Position numbers and translations under genes: made by a program. 64,000 nt of DNA, taken from positions 4,628,166 through 4,692,165 of the forward strand of contig JAPTYO010000005.1 in the NCBI GenBank assembly GCA_036873135.1, given 5' to 3'. This DNA comes from Clarkia xantiana subsp. parviflora (lineage: Eukaryota; Streptophyta; Magnoliopsida; Myrtales; Onagraceae). The notes beneath the pieces are model-generated. The model was not told the DNA's origin. It made no database searches and saw only the letters and a list, made by a program, of their open reading frames with translations. Below, in pieces: positions 31,494 through 41,600 of this stretch. Each line of letters begins with the position of its first letter. Positions within the stretch are counted from its first letter, which is position 1.

Positions 31494-31760
31494 GTTCCAG
31501 GGCACTTCCTGCTCCAAATCCAAAACAGCTTCACGAAGATCGGGTGTCGCAGAAGCCATCACAGCAGAATCAAACCAAAAAATAGGCAATGTAAGGAAAA
31601 TATAGTGATAGCGAAGACAAGAAGGAAGACTAAGACGCAGCAATCGATGAAGAACGTTGAGATTAGCTTCCCGAGGGATGCCAAATTAGAGACTCCAAGA
31701 TTATCGGAGCCGCCATCGGAAATTTCTCACGAGGGGATTTTCTCACTAGAAGGAGAGTGC
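31494..31760 (-). pseudogene. LINE segment 1: 5' UTR and start of ORF1
   Basis: The ORF1 ATG is at 31559 (MASATPDLREAVLDLEQEVP), and its codons run to W-N at the hAT TSD and continue at 30080 with C-V-V-A-L-V-G-K-V. About 200 bp of 5' UTR precede it, up to the LINE TSD at 31761. Confidence 0.85.
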
Positions 31761-31773
31761 TCTAATATTAGTT

Positions 31774-32318
31774 TGTTAATTATACATATTTGGAAAGTCA
31801 CCCCACACGACGCGCGATACTAGTAAATATATAACCTACACTATACACTTGCGGTAAGTTAGGTCAGGTGACTTGTTTATTAAATAAATAAAATAATCTA
31901 CCTATTTAATATCAAATTTCTACTTCTATTCGTGATCTTTTTAGTTAATTACAAAACAACATCACATTCATAGTGTGAAATAGTCACATTCCTTAGTCCA
32001 TATTCCTTCCTTCCTTCCTTCTATTCCTACATTCCATGAACCAAGCAAGCAAGCATTCCCTCCCTAATAATATTCTGCTTTTTGTTTGTTTGACTCTTTA
32101 AGTATAAACTTCCTCTGAGTGTAGTACCATTTCTACCCATCATATCATATCATATAATTTACATAAAGAATAATAGTGTCTGCCCAGTGAAACAAAGGAA
32201 GGGGTGTCTCCTAGTAGGGTTTACAAACATTGAATAACAAGGAACCCAGAATTTACAAATTTCACATTGTCAATGTCAGTAGAATAAAAAAGAAACACCG
32301 GAAGTAGTAGAAGAAGAG
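31774..32318. other. 3' flank of the DeSI-type gene
   Basis: An AT-rich stretch with a short CTTC repeat (about 32002-32020). On the minus strand a possible AATAAA lies near 31880, so the 3' UTR of the gene may extend almost to the LINE. No coding sequence is seen. Confidence 0.4.
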
Positions 32319-33726
32319 TTACAACATGAGCTCCTTTGCCAATCTGATAGGCTGTTTCTCTTGCAAAAAACCGTTTGGAGATAGCAATTGCTGATGATCG
32401 TGGGGTTCGTCCTCTACACTATCATCATCCGTTACATATGATGTGCTTGATTCTGACAAAATATCTGCATCCAATTATGTATATTATTTTCCATCTACTC
32501 ATATATATATACTCATATAGATAGATAGATAATGAAGTAAGTAATACCAGAAAATGTAGGACGCTCAGGCAGATGTCTAACTGCTGTAATCTGAATGCTT
32601 TCTGGAAGAAGGCAGTTACAGAAAGCACCTGCAAGTGCAACAACCATCCATACCATACATCACCTCTTTCTTAAATTGAATGGAATATATATAAAAATAA
32701 ATAAATAAAATTATTAGCTTCTCACCTAGGCGAGCCAGTCTATTTACCCATCCAGGATTACACTTTCCAGCTAACCGCTTGGAAACTTCATCAGTAAAAT
32801 GGTTGCAGTTCTTTGCAATCAAATGATAGGTATCTCCATGATAACGTGTAGAGAGGTGTTCCATAAATGCACGGAATTCTGATCGAGACATGTTGATGCT
32901 TCCCAACAGAATAGACCGTCTAAATATAAAGCCAGGGCAGCTTCTTGGTTCCACCTCAAACACTCCACTTGATGGGTATTCATGAGCACCAAAACCATAT
33001 TCCATCCCATGCACTGTTGTTGTTCATTCAAACACCACACATTTTCATCCAAAACCAAATCTAGGCATTCACATTCTAATTCATTTAGTATGAAAAATTA
33101 CACAACAGAATAGCTAGCTCTGCTTACAAAACAAGTGCCACAAGTCACTAATCAAATCCTTGTAAAGTTTTGACCATTCTTTTTCCATTTCAACTTAAAC
33201 CTGTCCTAAATCTTTACACATCTCCCATAATCAAAGATGCATTCCATACTACTTACTTACTAATAGTCAAGATCTATAGAAAACCCTAAACCCATAAAAG
33301 ACTCAACATGGACAAACGTTAAAAAAAGCAACCTTAGGCCGGCCTTCTATTGTAGCATAGAAGCTTCCGTGCAGATAGACATTTACATCAACAGCCAAGC
33401 TTATCATAAAAGGACTAACTGATGATGACACAAAATACAGATTTTGATCAGCAAAACATCACCTACTTAAAGAAGAAACCTAAACAAACACCCCCATTTC
33501 AGCAAGAATTTGAACAAGGATTTGCTCAGACTATGGATCTATTAACAGATTCATTACCTTCAATACCGGAATGAAAAATCCCTAGGCCCAACCAGTACAA
33601 GTAGTTGTTTATAGGCGTAAGGTCATAGACATTGAGATACATCAAGGAACCACCGTCCTCCTCCTCCTTCACTGGGCTCGACATCAAGCTCGAACCCGAG
33701 CTCGAGCCCAGTGGAAACAACCGCAT
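32319..33726 (-). CDS. PPPDE/DeSI-type deSUMOylating isopeptidase
   Basis: Four exons (33726-33558, 33013-32726, 32628-32548, 32464-32319) with GT-AG borders join in phase into 684 nt, 227 residues. The PPPDE fold is clear: 'SLMYLNVYDLTPINNYLYWL' near residue 27, catalytic His52 in GIFHSGIEVHG, the conserved 'FGAHEYPSSGVFEVEPRSCP' and catalytic Cys126 in IAKNCNHFTDE. The tail after 'WVNRLARLGAFCNCLLPES' is Ser/Asp-rich (TSYVTDDDSVEDEP). The family are papain-like cysteine isopeptidases that remove SUMO or ubiquitin; the plant deSI-like At4g17486 type is the closest I recall. Length is normal, no damage is seen, and no signal peptide is visible, so it is probably cytosolic or nuclear. ATG 33726 is the first in frame after the likely UTR acceptor; Met15 is an alternative start. 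Confidence 0.93.
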
Positions 33727-33769
33727 TTGAGATCAATCAGCCAAATACTCCCTCAGCTCCCGCGATTCC

Positions 33770-33957
33770 CTGAAGATACAAATTTTACCATGATAATATC
33801 ACCAAACTTCACCGTCGGGATCTACTACGGCGGCTTCTCGGCCGAAAATTAGAATAATCTCGCAACCTAGAATGCTCCTTATGGAACTAAACCCAAATAA
33901 CAAGCGAAATAGGAGAAAACGGGATCGAATTAGTTGGGATCCAAGAAAGTTACATAC
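33770..33957 (-). other. Probable 5' UTR intron of the DeSI-type gene
   Basis: On the minus strand TTCTGG/GTATGTAAC at 33957 and TATCTTCAG/GGAATC at 33770 give consistent intron borders 44 bp upstream of the ATG. The upstream UTR exon would contain the (CTT)n run at 34017-34043. Splicing is inferred from borders only. Confidence 0.6.
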
Positions 33958-34043
33958 CCAGAACGGAGAAGAAAAAGAGGCTTGACCCTTGGAGGGTGAT
34001 CGGAGACGAAAGGCAGGAGAAGAAGAAGAAGAAGAAGAAGAAG

Positions 34044-34200
34044 ATACGAATCCGTAGACGTTCACATCCCCGCCTTCCCTTAGTTAATCGTCAATAACAG
34101 GATTCATCATCGGAGTAGCAAAGAAGACGAATCACACGAATCAATGGGATGAAAAAAAAGAAGTTAATTTAGCACCTGATTTTTTTTTTTTTTTCAGGTG
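34044..34200 (-). promoter_or_regulatory. Promoter-proximal region of the DeSI-type gene
   Basis: AT-rich DNA upstream of the UTR exon. 34174-34200 is a short hairpin (CACCTGA, T run, TCAGGTG). No clear TATA box was found. From 34201 to 35040 I see only AT-rich DNA without a gene. Confidence 0.3.
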
Positions 34201-35040
34201 ACACCCGTACATGATTACACCAAATTTAAACTAATTTATATTCAGTCCGTAAATGATATGATATTTTCTTATTACTAGGGTGCGCGTGGTGAATTTGTAT
34301 ATAAGTATAAATAATATATATATCGATTAAATAAAATTATTATGTTTAGGATAAAAGAAATTAGATGATATTTCTTTTCTGGAAAATTATTTATAATGAC
34401 GGAATTATATACCAAACAGTCAAACACCAAATGAAGAGAAGTTATCAAAATTGATTGGTAAATATATATAATTAATAATTATTGCCTATATTCATCGTTC
34501 GTCGAAATTTATAACAAGAATAAATAAATTAAGAAGTTGAAGCTTCAAAAAAGTTAAACTAAAATATAAGCATTTTATTTTAACTCTACCAACTCAAAAA
34601 AGCATAACCAATAATAATATAATACATAAAAAAAATTTTAACTGTTACGTAGTTACACTTACACACTTGCAGTAGCAGTACCCAAATTCCTCATTACCCA
34701 ACTGGTATTTTAGAATGTTCGTCGTTTAATTTTTGACATATTAGTATTATTTTTAGTAAAACAATCTATTTCATTTTTAAAATTTGAAATTTATTATTGT
34801 TTATTTCTTATTATATGACATAATCATGTTTAATTATAGTTATATTTTATAACTTTTAGAAAAAAGCGCCATAGCAAGTACCTAATAATTAAAATTAGCA
34901 TAATTGTAAAAATTAATAACTTGAAATATTTCTTTTACTTCTGATTAAAAAAATGTGTTTATTTTACTCTATAAAACTAAACTATATGTTCTACAATAAT
35001 ACTCTATAAACTTTTACTAATTTTAAGCAGATGTAAATAT

Positions 35041-35235
35041 GTTTAAGCCAGTCTTATCAGAACCGGACCGGACCGGCGGTTCGACCGGGTTCGAACCGGA
35101 ACCGGAGCCTCCAACGGTCCGGTTTGAGCAAATCTGGAGGATGTAAGCGAACCCGGTTCGATATCCGGTTTTTTCATGAACCGGCCGGTTTTGAGAGGAC
35201 CGGGCGGTTCGCTAGCTCGTCGGTTCAATATAAAA
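35041..35235. repeat. ACCGG-rich repeat, probable hAT-like remnant
   Basis: Dense 'accggaccgg', 'ggttcgaccgg' and 'cggttcgatatccgg' motifs in both orientations, unlike the AT-rich surroundings. Similar motifs form the ends of the hAT-type element at 55570-56867. No TSD was found. I recognise nothing in 35236-35728. Confidence 0.45.
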
Positions 35236-35728
35236 AAAAAAAAAGTAAAACCCTAATTCTAATGAGTGCAGCCGCCAGGAGAGGGAGAGAAATACCTTCT
35301 TCTTCAATTTGATGCCCACAAATTCTCCAGTGCTACAGCAGCATCCATTTGATCTCGTCCTTACTCTATTAGCAGAAGAAGAGTACTTGCAGAAGTAGAG
35401 TAGAGAAAGCTGGTGAATTGAAGAATTTGATCTAGAAACTCCATTTCCATGGATATATACTGCAATTTAAAGCCATGCCCTTCTTCTCCTGCCGTAGAAG
35501 GACTTCCACCTGTGGTGCGGTCTTTGATTCTTCACAGAATCTTTCCTCTACCCCTTGTAAGAGAAGTCATCTAGAAGATAACTCTTCCATCATCCATGGT
35601 AAGTAGATTAGAAAGAAAAAAAAGTTCGAATCTTTCGGGTAGGGGTAGGGGAAGGGTTTGGCTTCGGGACTGGGAGGGTGGAAGGAGCAGAGAGTTTGAA
35701 CTTTGAATCTTTCGGAGAGGGGTTAGGG

Positions 35729-36638
35729 GTATTATGATATCCTAATACAATCATTGGATGAACTTTGTTTTAGGATATCTTAATATAAGAATTAAAAGAC
35801 TAAAATACCCCTATATGTAAGTTTTAATGAGATTGCATTTTTACATATGAATATTTAAAAAAAAATAGAAAAAGTAACTTTAATTATGTACAAGTATAAC
35901 GACCCGAACTAGTTAGGGACCCGGGCCGAACCTGTCGAGACCCAACCGAACCCACCGGTTTCCGACCCGAACTCATCGGAGTGCGGCACGAAGTGACCGA
36001 GACCCGATGAGTGACATACTTTCGAAATCGTGATGTGTCACAATGACTTAGCTAATACTTTGTTTAGTTTGCTTTGTTATTAGTATTAACTAATACATGA
36101 GTATTAGTTAATACTCATTTCTATAGTAAATCATGTATTAGCTAAGCCTTCAAAAAATAATGCATTAGCTAATACATATTGACAAATGACCAAAATACCT
36201 CTGCATTTACTTAATAGATAGATAATAACTCTGTCGAGTTCGGGCTGGATTTCGACGAGTTCGAGCCGGACCCCAGCGGGTCCGGATCGGGTCGCGACGG
36301 GTTCGGGAAGGATCCCGTCGTGTTCGAACTGGGTCATGCAGGGTTCGGACAGGGTCTCGGTGGATACGGGTCGGGACCTAGCGGGTTCGGGTCGTGCCCT
36401 GACGGGTTTGGGATGGACCCCGTCGAGTTCGGGCTAGACTTTGGCAACTTTAGATCCTTGGTACTTTTACATAATTAAAGTTACCTTTTCTATTTAAATT
36501 TTTTTTTATTCATATGTAAAAATAGAATCTCATTAAAAAAATTCATATGGAGGTATTTTGGTCTTTTAGTCATTATATTATGATATCCTAATACAAAGTT
36601 TATCCAAACTTTGTGTTATAATATCATAATATATGGTT
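35729..36638. mobile_element. Foldback element with GC-rich interior
   Basis: 35729-35895 and 36460-36638 are inverted copies (GTAACTTTAATTATGTA and the reverse). Inside are two inverted GC-rich blocks built of GGGTTCGGGTCG-like units (35900-36010 and 36230-36445) around a small AT-rich palindrome (36060-36150). There is no protein. This may be one MITE inside another. Confidence 0.65.
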
Positions 36639-36935
36639 CCTCCAAACATAGTATAACTAAGCACCGATTAGAATATCATAATCGAAGCTTAATTAATACG
36701 TGTATTAGCTAATACGTACAATCAAACATGGTGTAAATTCTTAAATCGCACACAATTTTATCTTATCTGATAATACAATAATACATAAATTCTTAAATCA
36801 CATAATAAATAATCTTCTACTTACATGTGTTGATTGGATGATTTAAGCAATTTTACTAGATCTAATAATACCTTAGTGAAGCGGCAAGGGGGTTTCTCCG
36901 ATTTAACATGAGAATCCGGAGCTTGAACTCACTTA

Positions 36936-37725
36936 GGGGGAGGGGGTTTGGATTGATATAATGTGAGATTACTTGAAATGTGAGATTACAAATAATGTGA
37001 ACCGTTTGATGTAATGTTAGATTGTAGTGTTTTGTTGTGCTGTAATATGGAGTGTAATGTTAGATTACAGTGTTTGCTATGCTTTGTAATGTGTATTGTA
37101 ACGTGACATTATTATTATATTAATATATATATAAGAGTATACTATATCTTAATATAATGGGATTCAAACAAATATTTAGTTTAAAACAACTGACTTACTT
37201 ATTGAACTTTATATTTTGTGTGTAATACGTACATTCTGTAAAAAATAATATTTAAATTATATTCGGATAGCTATTAAAATTCTATTAATTGAATTTTTTT
37301 TAATAATTTTATAAGATAATTAAAAAAAATATCTCGAACAAACTTTACTCATTTTGTACGAATATCATCTACATTTTTCGTTTTTATAAATAATATGAAT
37401 CGTGAAGTAGATAATAAATATAGAGAAAATAATAATATCTTAAATAAATATCTTCAAAGTATTTTTATCTATTTAATAATAATAATTAATAACAACAAAA
37501 AATTTAATAAATAGGAATAAAATAATAATTACTCTGTAATGTCGACGTAATCTTATATTACATCTGTTTTTTTTATCATTTAATCTCACATTATAGTTAA
37601 TGAAGTTTGGACGTAATCTTAGATTATAATTAACTTCACATTACAATGTCAAACGTCGTAATCTGGATGTAATATGAAACGTAATGTGAGATGACATCCC
37701 ATATTACATCCATCCAAACACCCCA
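36936..37725. mobile_element. Tourist-like MITE, copy 1
   Basis: The left end GGGGGTTTGGATTGATATAA and the right end (reverse complement GGGGTGTTTGGATGGATGTA) are inverted repeats rich in 'gtaatgtgagatta' motifs. TTA flanks both sides (36933-36935 and 37726-37728), as in PIF/Harbinger elements. A second copy of the family is at 57554-58285. Confidence 0.65.
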
Positions 37726-37840
37726 TTATGTTTAAAGAAACGACATATTAACCTTGATCTTCACTGTAACTTTGTATATAAGTTATTTCTTAGGTTCGGC
37801 ATATTCTTTTTATACATACTTATATCTGCATCTAGACATG

Positions 37841-38450
37841 ATTATTCTCATTATTGTGGCTGCTTTTGACTGAAATAGCATCGTCCTATTGGAGTTAGGG
37901 CTGAACAATGTTCCACTAAGACCAGGACCGTTCAAGACCGAGTCCGAAAGACCGCTCTATTTTGGACTAAGATCACTAGTCCTCCTTTTTTTTGTTCTGG
38001 TTTCAATTTTGGTCCAAGACCGAAAAGCCCATTCAAGACCATTTAAATTATTTAAAACCAAAATCGGACCGAATCTTATTTAAGACCGGCTCCGGGGAGG
38101 CAACCTAAACGGTTGCTTTAGGCCACCAAAATCTATATATAGGCCTCCGTTAATTATGTATCAATTGCTTTAGTTTAATTTTTTTTTTGGCCAATCTTTT
38201 TTTTATGAACTTTAACTGCATGCTATTTAGTTTTAGGAAATAAAGTCGGTAGTTTTTTGAATGGGCTTTTCGGTCTTGGACCAAAATTGAGACCAGAACC
38301 AAAAAAAGGAGGACCAATGATGTTGGTCCAAAATGAAGCGGTCTTTTGGGGTCAGTCTTGAACGGCCCTGGTCATGATCTTGGTGGACTATTGCTCGGCC
38401 CTAACTCCAATATGGTGACGTAAAAGCAGCCAGAATAATGAGAATCACTG
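37841..38450. mobile_element. Foldback/MITE with arms of about 190 bp
   Basis: 37841-38036 and 38259-38450 are inverted copies, including TTAGGGC(T/C)GA(A/G)CAAT and AGACCGAAAAGCCCATTCA. The interior carries a 'ccggctccggggaggcaac' segment that looks like the end of another element. No clear TSD was found. 38451-38699 holds no recognised feature apart from the 3' flank of the diterpene synthase gene. Confidence 0.65.
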
Positions 38451-38699
38451 TGATGTTACTTACTACCGTTACTAGGTTATCCCGTTAAACCTTTTAATCT
38501 GTCTCGGTTGTCCCTAGAGCTTGTGGATCCTTGATACACTAACTTAGCAAGCATATTTTTTGAATAGGGTATTTTCCAAGAGTAAAATATATTAAAATAA
38601 AGGGAAGCTGCTGCATAATAAAACAAATATTAATTCTTCCAATTCAATTGGTTTGGAGATAATTCATCAAATTGGTTGGTGTTGATGATGTAATTAATA

Positions 38700-41600
38700 T
38701 TATGGAGAGATTGGTTGATGGAGAAAGGTATTGACAGTATCGGCGATGGTGAGGGAGGTGTATCCGTCTTCTTCCATGTATAAGTAGTGCACTACTGTGT
38801 TCATTTTCCAGATCAAATCCTTCCAATCACACTCCCCTCTTCTGCTTCCACCTTCCATAAGATACCACCTCAAAAGCTCTCTGGTCTTCCTTCCAACCAC
38901 ACTCTTAATCTTTTTTATAGCCTCTTCCTTGTTATCTTCACCGTTCTCAATCATCATCATCATCTCCAGTGCCACCGCATCTACTTTCCTCCTATCTTTC
39001 TGCAACCAAAATTCATACTGCAGGTTAATTATATAAATGTAGGGAAAGCTAGTCACCATTGAAGAAGGACAACAAGAAAAACTAAAATAGCTAGCTAGTG
39101 TGTGTTTTGTGTACGTACGTACCTTGAAAGTTTGAACATCATTGAGTAAAAATATACAAGTGTTCAAAGTATCACATGGAATTTGGAGTTGCGGGCTTCG
39201 AATTGCAGCCTCAGAAAGTTGGGGATGCCCCATAAAGTAGAGTGTTGGTAGGATACAAGGTTCCGTGGCCTGAGCCTTCAATCCATTAGCGATATATTCA
39301 CGCATTGTAGGCACCAATTTCTTTCTCCACCGCTCCACTTCTGTTAACATGGCCTTCAACGCATCTAACCACTGCATCCCCCCATATATATATACAATCA
39401 TCAATCAAACAACTAATTATCAATTCAATGCTCCTCTCTACAATGCACATCATAAATCAACTTTTTAATCAAGGGTTGTTAACGGGTCTTTTGGTCCAAC
39501 ATTTTTGATAACTTTTAGGTTTTGGTCTAACATTTTTTTTAACATCTTTGGTCTAACTTTTGGGTTGGAACAAAACCTAAAAGTTGTAAAAAATGTTGGG
39601 ACAGAACACCTGTTAACCCTTTAATTAAAATTAATATTTCTGGTACACTACGATGTGCAAATGCAAACGTGCGATCATCAAGATCCAACAGCTACAATTG
39701 CTCTCTGACATGCATGCATTGCTTCATTACAATGATATGTTTTTCATTGTTTTCTTTATCTAATCGAACCCTCCGAGGGTCTGTTTCCCACCAGTTCTGA
39801 TAACATATATCTTTCCTAGCTCATCTTGATGAAGGCTGATACACATTTTGACAGTCAGAAATTTCACATTATGAATCCACTCAGTGTGGCATGCATGTAA
39901 TTAGTATAAACTTTTAGGGTGTTTATTGCTTACCTCACATTCGGAGGTTGGCGACAATGTTGTCAAATGTAAAAGGCGAGAAATTATTAGATAGACCCAG
40001 TCCAACACCTCAGTGTATGGACCATCCAATAAGAAACAAACACATCATAAATGCAAATGAATAATTTTGGTTACACATGATTACAACCCAATATTTCTCA
40101 TAATTAATCTCTAATTTTTTTTGGCTTAGTAAAACTAATTTCTCCTACAAAATAAAATATTTTCTTATATATATATTTATAATATGAGTTTTTTTAATAT
40201 TTTTCTAAAAACCTATTAGACATGGTGAACCGTAGATGGCAACTGTTCAGGGTTCACCTTGCCCTCTAGGGTTCACTATGTCTAATAGGTTTATAGAAAA
40301 ATATTAAAAAATTATTGACACTCATATTATATTTATATGAAAAAAATTATTTTTATAAGAAAAAATATTTTTTTAGGCCAGAAAAGAGGTATGGGTTAAT
40401 TAAAAGAAGTTATTGGGTAGTAATCCAGTGTTTACCGAATCTATTCATTTATGACGTGTCTGTTTCTTATTGAATGGTCCATACGCTAAGGTGGTGGACT
40501 GAGTCCATCTAATAATTTCTCGTAAAAGACGGTGTGAGGCGACGATGCCAAATATCACCTCAAATTTGAGGCGACAACGAGGCAGTGGCCTTAATGAAAA
40601 AGGCAAACCACCTTAAAATAACTATAATATATGTACTAAACCATTTATAATACTCAAGAAAAAAAGCCAAACTTATCTATTTATATTGCTTGTTTTTTAT
40701 TCTATTCTTTACTCAATCTTTTCAAGGACTATTTAAATCACTGTTATAAATCTAAGACTTTGTATAATTTTTTAAAAGTTATAAGTAAAAAACTCAAGCT
40801 AGCTTTTTGACACAGCCTCCTCTGTCACATTCAAGTCTCCTATGTACTCTAAACTCTAAAGCTTCTTCTTCCATAGGGTACTATGCCTCAGCTCTGGCAT
40901 GGTCTGGAAATCTTCGGTAAGTTTCTTTCTACAACTCTATCTCGCCTTTGCGCCTCATCGCCTTAGGAAAAGGTGCGGCCTCAGAGCGCTTCACGGAAGA
41001 TAGCCACCCAGACAGGTCTGGGACGGAGTGTTCAGATTTCGCCTCAGGCGAGCGCCTCAGACGCCGAGGTGCTTGCCTTTGACAACACTGGTTAGTGGAG
41101 CATAACTTTGGGAATGCTAATCATTTCCGCATCTTAATATGTAAGGTTAAGAAACTATTTACAGTCCCAGGTTTCACCCAAGTTGCGATTTAGTGTTTCA
41201 GAATTAAATTATTAATATGGACAGTCTCAGATTTCATTTTGGTTGCCTCTTTTCTTCTCCTTCAATCATTTCAATCAACCCACTCATAAATCATCACTCT
41301 TTACTTTTAAAAAAATCACCAGATTCCCCCGCCCCTCCCCCAACTTGAACTCCAAATGTTAACGATTTCCAGTGAAAACGGAGTGGGATTTACTAGTGCG
41401 GATTCGCTCAGCATCTCAGGTGACAGTCCCGGCAAGCTGACGGGAAGGAAGCGTGCATGGGAGCTCGAAGCGATTGAATTTTCTAAGAGTAATCACACCA
41501 AGACATCGAAAAGCAATCAAAATGAAATTTGTGAATGTCCATATTAAAATTTAATTATGAGACATCAAATCGTAACATGGGTGAAACTTGGGACTGTTAA

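Larger units (their letters stand above)
1912..31773 (-). mobile_element. LINE (plant L1 type) split by five nested insertions
   Basis: The TSD TCTAATATTAGTT is present at 1912-1924 and 31761-31773. Between the copies lies a minus-strand LINE whose 3' end is a poly-A tract (T run ending near 1941) with AATAAA just upstream of it. Removing the five insertions and their TSDs leaves about 5,704 bp, the normal full length for plant L1 elements. ORF1 (DUF4283-like and CCHC zinc knuckle) and ORF2 (endonuclease, reverse transcriptase, zf-RVT, RNase H) follow in the right order in six segments: 31494-31760, 29078-30080, 16716-18085, 8964-11353, 7753-8038 and 1925-2345. Frameshifts and stops show that it is dead. 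Confidence 0.93.
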
